A stretch of 64,000 nucleotides of DNA from an uncultured Arthrobacter sp. (GTDB taxonomy: Bacteria; Actinomycetota; Actinomycetes; Actinomycetales; Micrococcaceae): assembly GCF_947493765.1 (NCBI RefSeq), contig NZ_CANLSZ010000004.1, positions 337,853 through 401,852 of the forward strand, written 5' to 3'. Position 1 is the stretch's first letter; each line of letters starts with the position of its first letter. The position numbers and the translations under genes are program-made. Below, in pieces: positions 55,657 to 63,750 of this stretch. The notes beneath the pieces were generated by a model. That model searched no databases. It had not been told where the DNA came from and saw only the letters and a list, made by a program, of their open reading frames with translations.

Positions 55657-57351
55657 ATGGCCGCTGACCTCGTCCTGACGGGCGGTCGGGTGTTCGACGG
55701 GCACGCCGTCCGGCCCGGCGCCACCACCGTCGCCGTCACGGCGGGGATCATCACCGGTGTCGGGACCGAGGCCGGGCTGGGCGACGTCGTCGGGCCGGCC
55801 ACCGACGTCGTGCAGCTGGAGGGACGTCTTGTCACCCCCGGATTCGTCGACGCCCACGCGCACACCTTCATGGGTGGTATCGAGGCGCTCGCGTGCGACG
55901 TGGGGCAGAGCCACGGGGCCGCCGAGGTGCAGCGTGCCGTCGCCGCCCACGCTGCGGCGTCCACGGGTCCGGCTCCCGGCTGGATCACGGGCGCCGGCTG
56001 GTACAAGGGTGACTACGACGGCGGTTTCCCGGACGCCGCGGTGCTCGACGCCGTCGCGCCCTCCCGCCCCGTCTATCTCATCAACCGGGACCACCACAGC
56101 GCGTGGGTCAACACGGCGGCGCTGCGGCTCGCGGGCATCGACGACCACACCGCCGATCCTCCGGACGGACGCATCGACCGCAGGAGTGACGGCTCCGCGA
56201 GCGGCATCCTGCACGAGGGCGCCATGGCGCTCGTGTCCCGGGTCCTCCCGCCGATCACGCGCGGGACCGTCGAAGCCGGGATCCTCCACGGACAGCGGCA
56301 TCTGCACTCCCTCGGTATCACGGGCTGGCAGGAGGCGATCATCGGCGACTACGCGGGCTACCCCGATGCCGCTCCCGCCTACGGCGCTCTTGCCGCGTCG
56401 GGCCGGTTGAGCGGCAGGGCGTCGGGTGCCCTCTGGGTGCCGCGCGGCATCACCCTGCCGGAGATCCCCGCCCTCGTCGACGAGTTCCGCGAGCGCCGTC
56501 GGAGCAACGCGGCGGCGGGCTTCCCGACGTCGAGCGCCAAGATCATGATCGACGGCGTCCCCGAGAACCGCACGGCAGCGCTCCTCGACCCGTACGAACC
56601 CGCCGGCTGCGGGTGCGTGCCGGCGGGCGCCGTGGACCGCGGGCCCAGCTATCTCCCGGAGGACGTGCTCCACGCCGTCGTCGGAGCACTGCATGCAGCC
56701 CGCTTCGATCTGCATCTGCATGCGATCGGCGACCGCGCCGTCCGGACCGGGCTCGATGCCGTCGCCGGGGCGCGCGCGGCCGACCCTGACCCGGTTGCGT
56801 CCACGTCGCCGTCCGCGGAGGCATGGGAGCCGCTGCACAACATGGCGCACGTGCAGCTGGTCCACCCCGACGACGTCGCGCGCTTCGGTGCCCTCGGGGT
56901 GACGGTCAACGCGCAGGGGCTGTGGGCGTGCAGCGACGACCAGATGCGGGCCCTGACCGTGCCGCTGATCGGAGCGGAGCGGGCAACGTGGCAGTATCCG
57001 TTCGCGTCACTGGTGGGCGGTGGCGCTCCGCTGGCGATGGGCTCCGACTGGCCCGTGTCCGACGCCGATCCGTGGCAGGCCATCCACGTCGCGGTGAACC
57101 GCACGCACCCCGCCTACCCGGGCGTCCCTCCGCTGGTCCCCGCGGAGGCGCTGACCCTCCTGACGGTCCTCCGTGGCTACACCTCCGGATCGGCACGCGT
57201 CACCCGCTCCCCTGCGGGGCTCATCCGGACGGGTGCCCCGGCCGATCTCGCCGTGCTGTCCGTGGACCCCTTCGCGCTGGAGGACGCCGATCTGCACGCC
57301 GTCCGCGTGGACCTGACCGTGGCGGGCGGGCGCGTGATGTTCGAGCGGTAG
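55657..57351 (+). CDS. YtcJ-like amidohydrolase
   Basis: A 564-residue metal-dependent hydrolase of the Amidohydro_3 family. The HxH metal pair is in TPGFVDAHAHTFMGG, a further His in LHLHAIGDRAV, His in MAHVQLVHPDDV and the catalytic Asp in MGSDWPVSDADPW. The N-terminal beta-sandwich reads LVLTGGRVFDG. Length and motifs fit YtcJ-type enzymes that cleave N-formyl or cyclic amides; substrate unknown. Cotranscribed with the aldo/keto reductase. The palindromic repeat array starts 22 bp after its stop. Confidence 0.88.
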   Translation: MAADLVLTGGRVFDGHAVRPGATTVAVTAGIITGVGTEAGLGDVVGPATDVVQLEGRLVTPGFVDAHAHTFMGGIEALACDVGQSHGAAEVQRAVAAHAAASTGPAPGWITGAGWYKGDYDGGFPDAAVLDAVAPSRPVYLINRDHHSAWVNTAALRLAGIDDHTADPPDGRIDRRSDGSASGILHEGAMALVSRVLPPITRGTVEAGILHGQRHLHSLGITGWQEAIIGDYAGYPDAAPAYGALAASGRLSGRASGALWVPRGITLPEIPALVDEFRERRRSNAAAGFPTSSAKIMIDGVPENRTAALLDPYEPAGCGCVPAGAVDRGPSYLPEDVLHAVVGALHAARFDLHLHAIGDRAVRTGLDAVAGARAADPDPVASTSPSAEAWEPLHNMAHVQLVHPDDVARFGALGVTVNAQGLWACSDDQMRALTVPLIGAERATWQYPFASLVGGGAPLAMGSDWPVSDADPWQAIHVAVNRTHPAYPGVPPLVPAEALTLLTVLRGYTSGSARVTRSPAGLIRTGAPADLAVLSVDPFALEDADLHAVRVDLTVAGGRVMFER

Positions 57352-57372
57352 GGCTTCCGCGCGCCCCGTCCC

Positions 57373-57789
57373 TCCCACTGCTGGGGCCCGGGTACTGGGA
57401 ACGACGAGGTCCGGCGGCTCGCTCCCACTGCTGGAGCCCGGGCGCTGGGAACGAGGGCCCGATCCCGCTGCAGCAGCTCGAACAGTGGGAACGACCGGAG
57501 GAGCCGCAGCCCATCCCACTACTGCTCGCCGAACAGTGGGAACGACCGGAGGGGCCACCGCCGATCCCACTGCAGCAGCTCGAACAGTGGGAATGACCGG
57601 AGGGGCCACCGCCGATCCCACCGCAGCAGCTCGAACGGCGGGAACGACAGCTCCCTCCCACTCCTGGGACCCGAGTACTGGGAACAGCCGAGGCGCAGCG
57701 ACCCGCTCCCACTGCAGCGCCTCCAACACCGGGAACGACCGCGTGGGACACCGCCGATCCCACCGCACCACCTCCAACACCGGGCCCCT
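57373..57789. repeat. Array of nine 32-bp palindromic repeats
   Basis: Nine imperfect copies of a 32-bp unit with pattern TCCCACTG-(12)-CAGTGGGA-ACGA begin at 57373, 57423, 57463, 57514, 57565, 57616, 57656, 57707 and 57758. Each can fold as a hairpin; the copy at 57565 has two perfect 8-bp arms. Steps between copies are 50-51 or 40 bp, from spacers of 18-19 or 8 bp, and the 19-bp spacers are themselves similar. The last copy is degenerate. It fills most of the 548-bp gap between the amidohydrolase and the sugar-binding gene; no coding sequence is supported there. Confidence 0.9.
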
Positions 57790-57899
57790 CCCCGGACACC
57801 TGCGACCGCGGAGCTAGCGCAGGACGAAGCCTGGGGCAATACTGCTCTGCCCTCGGAACGGTGTTGTACGTTGTGACCACTCTCCCGAAAGGCACGACG

Positions 57900-59204
57900 A
57901 TGACCATTTCCAGACGACAGATACTCGGAGGGGCAGGCCTCCTCGCAGCCGCTGCGGCGCTCAACGGATGCGCCGGCTTCTCGGGCGGCGGGAACAACAA
58001 CGGCGGCGACGGCGACAACACGCTCTCGTTCACCACCTGGGGCAGTCCGGCGGAGGAAGAGGGCTTCCGTCGCGGGATCGACGCGTTCAAGGCTGCCAAT
58101 TCCGGCGTGGAGGTGGAGCTCAACCTCGTGCCCTACGAGCAGATATTCACGAACATCGACGCCCAGCTCCAGGCGGGTACCGCGCCCGACCTCTTCCGGG
58201 TCGACTACGGCACCATCGGCGCCTACAGCAGCCAGGACCAGCTCCTGGATCTCAGCACCTACTTCGATACCGCCGCCGGCGAGGAATTCCTGCCCTCCAT
58301 GTGGCAGGCCATCCAGTTCGAGGGCAAGCCGTTCGGCGTTCCGCACCAGACCGACACCTCGGCCATCGTCTACCGCACCGACCTCTTCGAGCAGGCCGGG
58401 ATCACCAGCGTCCCCGACAGCCTCGACTCCGCCTGGACCTGGGACGAGTTCCGGGCGGTCGCAGAACAGCTGCGCGGTTCCCTACCGGACGAGCTGTATC
58501 CCTTCGTCTACAACTGGCAGCTCGGTGGTTCGCCGCGCTGGCTGAGCTGGCTCTTCCAGGCCGACGGCAGGCTGTTCAACGAGGACCTCACGGCGTCGGC
58601 CATCGAGTCCGACGCCGGGATGAAGGCGCTTGCCTTCACCCAGGGCTTCTTCACGGACAATCTCGTTCCCCCGAGCAGCTCGGTGAAGTCCTCCACCTAT
58701 GCGGACGACGCCTTCTCCGCCGGTACCACCGCCATGGCCTTCGTGGGCAACTTCGTCCTGCCGAGCCTCGACGCCGACATCACCGACTTCAAATGGGGCG
58801 CCACCTACATGCCACGGGATGAGCGGGGTGCCTCCGATCTCGGAGGCAACGCCCTCGTCGCCACGAAGAACGCGCGCAACCCGGAGCTGGCGGCGGAGTT
58901 CCTCAAGTTCATGACCCAGCCGGAGCAGATGTCCGATTTCTGCGCCAGGGCGATGGAGCTCCCCACGCTGAAGAGCCTCGTGGACACCGAACTCGACTAC
59001 CAGACGCGCCCGGACATCGCCGGCATCTTCGTGGAACAGGCCACCACCATCGAGCCCTCCGACGTGGAACAGCTCACCTCCCCCGCGATGGCCACCATCA
59101 ACCCCACCCTCCGTGACCAGCTGGAAGCGGCGTTCACGCAGGGCCAACCCGTCGAGGAGACCCTGGCGAAGATCGCCGCCGCCGTGGACGAAGCGGCCGG
59201 CTGA
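57900..59204 (+). CDS. Sugar-binding lipoprotein of a CUT1-type ABC importer
   Basis: A 434-residue extracytoplasmic solute-binding protein of SBP family 1. The signal MTISRRQILGG has a twin-arginine pattern and ends in a lipobox (LNGC), so it is probably a Tat-exported lipoprotein. The mature part has LSFTTWGSPAEEEGFRRGIDAF, QAGTAPDLFRVDYG, and GNALVATKNARNPELAAEFLKFM, all typical of oligosaccharide or polyol binders. The ATG at 57900 follows GAAAGG. Its operon has two permease genes but no ATPase, as is normal for importers sharing an MsiK-type ATPase. Flanked by palindromic repeats on both sides. Confidence 0.9.
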   Translation: MTISRRQILGGAGLLAAAAALNGCAGFSGGGNNNGGDGDNTLSFTTWGSPAEEEGFRRGIDAFKAANSGVEVELNLVPYEQIFTNIDAQLQAGTAPDLFRVDYGTIGAYSSQDQLLDLSTYFDTAAGEEFLPSMWQAIQFEGKPFGVPHQTDTSAIVYRTDLFEQAGITSVPDSLDSAWTWDEFRAVAEQLRGSLPDELYPFVYNWQLGGSPRWLSWLFQADGRLFNEDLTASAIESDAGMKALAFTQGFFTDNLVPPSSSVKSSTYADDAFSAGTTAMAFVGNFVLPSLDADITDFKWGATYMPRDERGASDLGGNALVATKNARNPELAAEFLKFMTQPEQMSDFCARAMELPTLKSLVDTELDYQTRPDIAGIFVEQATTIEPSDVEQLTSPAMATINPTLRDQLEAAFTQGQPVEETLAKIAAAVDEAAG

Positions 59205-60169
59205 TGTCCGCGGACACCTCGTCCCGCGAGGGGTCGACCACCGAACTCAAAGCACCCCTGCCGGCCACGACCTACACCGCCCGGTCGGGTCGCGCCGCGA
59301 CGAGGCACCGCGCCACCCTGGCGTCCTACGGTTTCCTGGGGCCCAATCTGATCCTGCTCGGACTTTTCCTGTTCCTGCCTCTCGGCTGGGCCCTGCTGAT
59401 CAGCTTCCAGGAGTCGAGCGGCTTCGGCGCCACCGGCTGGGTGGGGCTCGAGAACTATCAGCGCCTCGTGGGAGATCCGACCTTCTGGCAGTCCACCGTC
59501 AACACCGCGGTCTTCACCCTCATCACGGTCCCACTGAGCCTCGCCCTCGGGCTGGGCCTGGCCGTGCTCATGAATTCGGTGCTGCCGGGCCGGAAGCTCT
59601 TCCGCACGCTCATCTACCTGCCGATGGTCATCTCCGGTGTTGCCACCGCACTCATGGGTGTCCTCCTGTTCGACGAGTCGACCGGCATCGTCAACAAGCT
59701 GCTGCGCGGAGGCGGCCTCGCGGGTCTCCCCTGGCAGTCCGAGGGGACGGCCGCGTTCATCTCGATCATCCTGGTGACACTCTGGATCCGCGTGGGATTC
59801 AACATGGTGATCTATCTCGCGGGTCTGCAGGGCATCTCCCCCGAGCTCTACGAAGCCGCGAAACTGGAGGGCGCGACGTCGTGGCAGCAGTTCCGCTACC
59901 TCACCGTGCCCCTCGTGGGACCCTCCACCTTCTTCCTGCTGATCATGGACGTCATCTACTCGTTCCAGGTCTTCGACACCATCTTCGTCATGACGGCAGG
60001 CGGTCCCGGCCGGTCGACCTCCGTTCTCGTGACCTATGCGTACGAGAACGGTTTCGTCACCCGGGACCAGAGCTACGCCGCAGCGATCGGCATCGTCATC
60101 TTCCTGATCACGCTGATCTTCACGGCGATCCAATGGCGTGGCAACCGCTCGCGCGACACCGCCGGATAG
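59204..60169 (+). CDS. Sugar ABC permease, MalF/UgpA type
   Basis: A 321-residue permease with six spans after a 40-residue cytosolic N-terminus. GFLGPNLILLGLFLFLPLGWALLISFQ is the first span and AAKLEGATSWQQFRYLTVPLVGP is the EAA loop that contacts the ATPase. The ATG overlaps the stop of the binding-protein gene (TGATG), so they are translationally coupled. Confidence 0.92.
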   Translation: MSADTSSREGSTTELKAPLPATTYTARSGRAATRHRATLASYGFLGPNLILLGLFLFLPLGWALLISFQESSGFGATGWVGLENYQRLVGDPTFWQSTVNTAVFTLITVPLSLALGLGLAVLMNSVLPGRKLFRTLIYLPMVISGVATALMGVLLFDESTGIVNKLLRGGGLAGLPWQSEGTAAFISIILVTLWIRVGFNMVIYLAGLQGISPELYEAAKLEGATSWQQFRYLTVPLVGPSTFFLLIMDVIYSFQVFDTIFVMTAGGPGRSTSVLVTYAYENGFVTRDQSYAAAIGIVIFLITLIFTAIQWRGNRSRDTAG

Positions 60170-60209
60170 CAGCCGGATCAGGACGACAGCTCACCAGGAC
60201 AGGACTCCC

Positions 60210-61127
60210 ATGGTTCCCTCTCACCCCGTCGGCACCCGCGACACCGCGCTGCGGACCACGGACGACGACGCCGCTCCCGCCGTCGTCGAGCGTGTCCGGC
60301 GCGTCTCGGCTGCGCAGCGCTCATCCTTCGTCGCCCGCCTCGTCCTGGCGATCGTCGTCGGGCTCATCATGATGTTCCCCCTGTACTGGATGATCACCCT
60401 CGCCTTCTCACCGCGGACCGACGTGTTCAGCCGCGAACTGAATCTCTGGCCCTCGGAGTGGACGCTCGAGAACTTCCGCACCATCTTCAACGGCTTCCCG
60501 ACGATCACGTGGTTCGGTAACTCCGTGGTCATCACGGTGATCGTCACGATCCTGACGGTCACCGTGAACCTCCTGGCCGGTTACGCGTTCGCCAAGCTGG
60601 ACTTCAGGGGCAAGGGCGCCATCTTCCTGCTGGTGCTGAGCACCATGATGATCCCGGTGCAGGTGCTGATGGTGGCCCAGTTCCGCCTCGTGACGGAGCT
60701 CGGCATCTACGGCACGTTCTGGGCCGTCATCTTCCCGTCCGCCGCATCGGCCTTCGGGATCTTCCTGGCCCGCCAGTTCATGATCGGCATCCCGGATGAA
60801 CTGATCGAAGCCGCGAAGGTGGACGGCGCCGGCACGATCAGGATCTTCCTCCAGATCATCCTGCCGCTGTGCAAGCCGCTGATCGCGGTGCTGGTCCTCC
60901 TGACGGTGATGTACCAGTGGAACGACTTCGCGTGGCCGCTGATCGCGCTGAAGGACAGTCAGCTCTTCACGCTGCCGATCGGCCTGCTGTACCTGCGCGG
61001 CCAGTACGGGGCGGACTACGGCGCGATCATGGCCCTGGCCCTCCTCTCCATCACCCCGATCATCATCCTGTTCCTCGCGTTCCAGAAGTACTTCGTGCAG
61101 GGCCTGGCCCGCAGCGGCATCCGGTAG
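60210..61127 (+). CDS. Sugar ABC permease, MalG/UgpE type
   Basis: A 305-residue permease with six spans. MMFPLYWMITLAFSPRTDVFSRELNLWPSEWTLENF and FGIFLARQFMIGIPDELIEAAKVDGAGTIRIFLQIILPLCKP (the EAA loop) identify the MalG group. The ATG at 60210 has CAGGACAGGA upstream and lies 40 bp after the partner permease. No ATPase or sugar-processing gene follows, so the sugar cannot be assigned. A hairpin and two more palindromic repeats follow the stop. Confidence 0.92.
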   Translation: MVPSHPVGTRDTALRTTDDDAAPAVVERVRRVSAAQRSSFVARLVLAIVVGLIMMFPLYWMITLAFSPRTDVFSRELNLWPSEWTLENFRTIFNGFPTITWFGNSVVITVIVTILTVTVNLLAGYAFAKLDFRGKGAIFLLVLSTMMIPVQVLMVAQFRLVTELGIYGTFWAVIFPSAASAFGIFLARQFMIGIPDELIEAAKVDGAGTIRIFLQIILPLCKPLIAVLVLLTVMYQWNDFAWPLIALKDSQLFTLPIGLLYLRGQYGADYGAIMALALLSITPIIILFLAFQKYFVQGLARSGIR

Positions 61128-61138
61128 CCCGACACCCT

Positions 61139-61162
61139 GGAGCCTGCGGGGCCCGGGGCTCC
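61139..61162 (+). terminator. Hairpin after the sugar ABC operon
   Basis: GGAGCC (61139-61144) pairs with GGCTCC (61157-61162) around a GC-rich loop, 12 bp after the last stop codon. Confidence 0.4.
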
Positions 61163-61187
61163 GCCGGCTGACCGGCTGACTGCCCGC

Positions 61188-61266
61188 CCGTCGTTCCCAC
61201 TGCACGAACCTCGCTACCGGGAACGACGGCTCGTCCCCACTCCCGCGCCCCCAGTGGTGGGAACGA
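61188..61266. repeat. Two further copies of the 32-bp palindromic repeat
   Basis: Copies at 61195-61226 and 61235-61266 match the array near 57.4-57.8 kb in length, ACGA end and 40-bp step. The first has an extended perfect 11-bp inverted repeat (CCGTCGTTCCC at 61188-61198 with 61219-61229), suggesting the full ancestral element was TCGTTCCCACTG to CAGTGGGAACGA. It lies 60 bp after the sugar operon. Confidence 0.88.
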
Positions 61267-61396
61267 TAAGGACGACGGCGTCCGGCACCCCTGCAGCCGG
61301 TGCATCCGTATCTCGGATCGGCACGGCGCCCGGCGGGGTCGGTGGGCCTCGCTAGTCTGGGACAGGTACCCGACCCCCGTTCGCCCGAGGAGATCC

Positions 61397-61882
61397 ATGC
61401 ACCGCCCTGCACACCGCATCGTGCTGGCAGGTGTCTGCTCCCTGCTCCTGACCGGCTGCACGGGTGGTTCCCTCATCGGCGTCCTGGATGAGGACCAGGC
61501 GGCCGAGGACGTCCTGACCATCCAGACGGATCTCGACGGAATCGACCTCACGAGTACGCGCCTCCTGGCCGAACGCGAGGGTGTGGAGTACTTCGTGGCC
61601 CGCCCGGAAGCCGAGGCTGGAGCCGGGGCCGAAGTGGACGGTGGAGCCGGGACGGGCGCCGGGACTGGAGTAGGGGACACCGTGTGCCTCCTCGTCGAGG
61701 AAGGGATCGGCGTCGGGCTCGAGTGCGGACCCCTCGAACGCGGTGCGGCCGGCCCGACCATCCGCGACAGCCGGGTGACGGTGGTCCTGCTGCCGGACGA
61801 CATCGACAGGAACGATCTGGCCGATCAGGGCTTCGAACTGCTGCACCCCAATCTGGCGATCAGACCCGCCGATGCCGGCTAG
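61397..61882 (+). CDS. Hypothetical lipoprotein
   Basis: A 161-residue secreted protein of unknown function. A signal peptide with lipobox LTGC (Cys about residue 21) is clear: MHRPAHRIVLAGVCSLLLTGC. Residues 72-92 form a low-complexity Ala-Gly-Glu/Asp stretch, and two later cysteines (VCLLVEEG, LECGPLE) could form a disulfide. The ending GFELLHPNLAIR resembles the end of other short actinobacterial lipoproteins. GAGGAG lies before the ATG at 61397 and TAGTCT at 61353 may be the -10. No operon partner. Confidence 0.75.
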   Translation: MHRPAHRIVLAGVCSLLLTGCTGGSLIGVLDEDQAAEDVLTIQTDLDGIDLTSTRLLAEREGVEYFVARPEAEAGAGAEVDGGAGTGAGTGVGDTVCLLVEEGIGVGLECGPLERGAAGPTIRDSRVTVVLLPDDIDRNDLADQGFELLHPNLAIRPADAG

Positions 61883-62086
61883 ACCTGCACCCGTCCCGAC
61901 GGTGGCCCGGAGGTACACCCTCCGCCGGGACGAACCGACCCGCGCTGTCGCGGGAACGCCGCCCATCGCGACACGGTAGTGGGACCGACCATCGGTACTC
62001 CTCGACGGTGGCGCCGTCTCGACAGTGGTGCCGTCGCAGGCGCCGACAGCGGAGATTTCCTGATCGGGTAGGCTCGGGCGACTGCC

Positions 62087-62092
62087 TATAAT
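62087..62092 (+). promoter_or_regulatory. -10 element TATAAT of the DUF429 gene, leaderless
   Basis: A perfect TATAAT ends five bases before the GTG at 62098. No ribosome-binding site is needed or seen. Confidence 0.6.
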
Positions 62093-62097
62093 CGGGG

Positions 62098-62841
62098 GTG
62101 CTCACAGCAGGAGTGGATCTCGCCGCAGAACCCAGGGGAACCGCCCTCGCCCTCCTGGACTGGTCCGGGCCGATCGTCACGGTGGACGTCCGCGTCGGGG
62201 TGACCGATGCGGAGATCGCCGCGACGGCGCCCGGGGTGGGGAAGCTCGGCATCGACTGCGCCTTCGGGTGGCCCGACGACTTCGTCACGTTCGTCACGCG
62301 CCACGCCCGGGGCGAACGCGTGGAGCTCGCCGACGACGAGGGCATGGCCTGGCGCCGACGCCTGGCGTATCGGGCCACCGACCGCGCCACGCGCGCCATC
62401 ACCGGACGCTGGCCCCTGAGCGTCGCCACCGACCGGCTGGGGCTGACGGCCATGCACTGTGCCGCCCTGCTCGACGCCGTCTCGGACGCGCTCGGCGAAC
62501 CCGTGGACCGCTCGGGCGCCGGTACCGCCGTCGAGGTGTACCCCTCCGCGACGCTGCGCGGCTGGCAGTTCGATACCCGCGGCTACAAGACCGACGTCGG
62601 GGCGCGCCGCACTCTCGTCTCGCGGCTCCTCGACCGCGCGCCCTGGCTCGGCCTCGACGACGCAGCCGAGGAACTCGTGGTGGCGTCCGACGACGCGTTC
62701 GACGCCGTCGTCGCGGCCCTCGCCGCCCGGGCCCATGCCCTCGGGCTGACGCATCCCGTGCTCTCCGGGTACCAGGACCAGGCGCGCCGCGAAGGCTGGA
62801 TCGCCCTGCCCGTGGGACCGTTGGAGGATCTGGCTCCCTAG
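62098..62841 (+). CDS. DUF429 domain protein (RNase H-like fold)
   Basis: A 247-residue DUF429 protein. The N-terminus LTAGVDLAAEPRGTALALLDW is the first strand with the acidic residue of an RNase H-like fold, and GIDCAFGWPDDFVTFV, RATDRATRAI and VEVYPSATLRGW carry further conserved Asp, Arg and Glu. The family is predicted to be a nuclease, but no activity is established. GTG start, leaderless. The next gene begins 57 bp downstream. Confidence 0.82.
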   Translation: MLTAGVDLAAEPRGTALALLDWSGPIVTVDVRVGVTDAEIAATAPGVGKLGIDCAFGWPDDFVTFVTRHARGERVELADDEGMAWRRRLAYRATDRATRAITGRWPLSVATDRLGLTAMHCAALLDAVSDALGEPVDRSGAGTAVEVYPSATLRGWQFDTRGYKTDVGARRTLVSRLLDRAPWLGLDDAAEELVVASDDAFDAVVAALAARAHALGLTHPVLSGYQDQARREGWIALPVGPLEDLAP

Positions 62842-62898
62842 CAGCCCGGCCGTGGACGGAGCCGGAGGGAAGGCCCGGACAGCGGAAGGACGGCATCC

Positions 62899-63747
62899 AT
62901 GGACCTGACGGAGTACGCAGCCGGCCTGTATGCCCTTCCGCTCGATCGCTTCATCAGCGCGCGGAACACCGCTGCGAAGGATGCCACGCAGGCCGGTGAC
63001 CGGGAGCTGGCAGCCAGTCTTCGGGCGCTGCCCAAACCGTCGTCGGCCGCCTGGCTCGTGAACGTCCTCGTGGTGCACCGCCGCGACGAGGTGGAGGAGG
63101 TGTTGGAGCTCGGCGCCGCTCTCCGGACGGCGCAGGCCGACGCCGACCGCGCGCGGTTGCACGCACTCGGGCAGCGACGTCAGCATCTCATCGCCGCCGT
63201 CGCGGGTCGGTCCCTCGAGGCAGCAGCGGACATCGGGTACGCGGTCGGCCCCGCCGCCCTGCCCGGCGTCGAGCGCACCCTGCGAGCAGCTCTCGCGGAC
63301 CCGGCCGCCGCAGCCGCCGTGCTGACCGGGCGCCTCACTCGTCCCCTGGAGTCGGCCGGCTGGGATCCGGTGGATCTGGACGGTGCGGTCGCCGGACCGT
63401 TCAGCATTCCACCAAGCGATGACGACTCCGCTGATACCCAGCACGGCGCCCGGGCCCAGGCCGAGCTCACGACCGCCGAGGAAGGATCGGCCGAGTCGCG
63501 GCGGGAAGCCCGACAGCTGGCACGGCGGCGCACGCGGATCGTGGCATCGATCAAGGACCTCGAGCAACAGTTGGAGTCGCTGCGCGCGGAGCTCACCCGT
63601 ATCGACGCCGCCGACCGCACGCACGCTGCGGCCGAGAAGCGCACCGTCGAGGCGGGGCACGCCGTCGAGACGGCCGAGGCGGCCCTTCGCGCGATGGACG
63701 CGGCCGAACCTCCGGTAGACGTCAGGGACACGACACGAGGTCACTGA
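62899..63747 (+). CDS. Conserved actinobacterial coiled-coil protein, unknown function
   Basis: A 282-residue cytosolic protein. Its front, TEYAAGLYALPLDRFISARNTAAKDATQAGDRELAASLRALPKPSSAAWLVN, is a recurring pattern in actinobacterial hypotheticals. Residues about 155-185 are acidic and probably disordered; 190-275 form a strongly predicted coiled coil with regular Leu/Ala spacing (RRTRIVASIKDLEQQLESLRAEL). I cannot assign a function. The ATG at 62899 lies after GGAAGGA. The edge ORF follows three bases after its stop. Confidence 0.72.
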   Translation: MDLTEYAAGLYALPLDRFISARNTAAKDATQAGDRELAASLRALPKPSSAAWLVNVLVVHRRDEVEEVLELGAALRTAQADADRARLHALGQRRQHLIAAVAGRSLEAAADIGYAVGPAALPGVERTLRAALADPAAAAAVLTGRLTRPLESAGWDPVDLDGAVAGPFSIPPSDDDSADTQHGARAQAELTTAEEGSAESRREARQLARRRTRIVASIKDLEQQLESLRAELTRIDAADRTHAAAEKRTVEAGHAVETAEAALRAMDAAEPPVDVRDTTRGH

Positions 63748-63750
63748 GCG

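Noticed and set aside
57007..57780. Repeat-rich protein read through the palindromic array (Ala-Val-Pro or Trp-Glu-Arg repeats)
   Set aside because: The 51-bp period keeps frames open on both strands, which produces long spurious ORFs. They overlap the end of the amidohydrolase gene antisense or run out of it, lack ribosome-binding sites, and match no family.
57373..57789. CRISPR array
   Set aside because: Units are regularly spaced and 32 bp long, but they vary between copies, spacers are 8 or about 19 bp and are similar to each other, and no cas genes are near. CRISPR repeats are near-identical with longer unique spacers.
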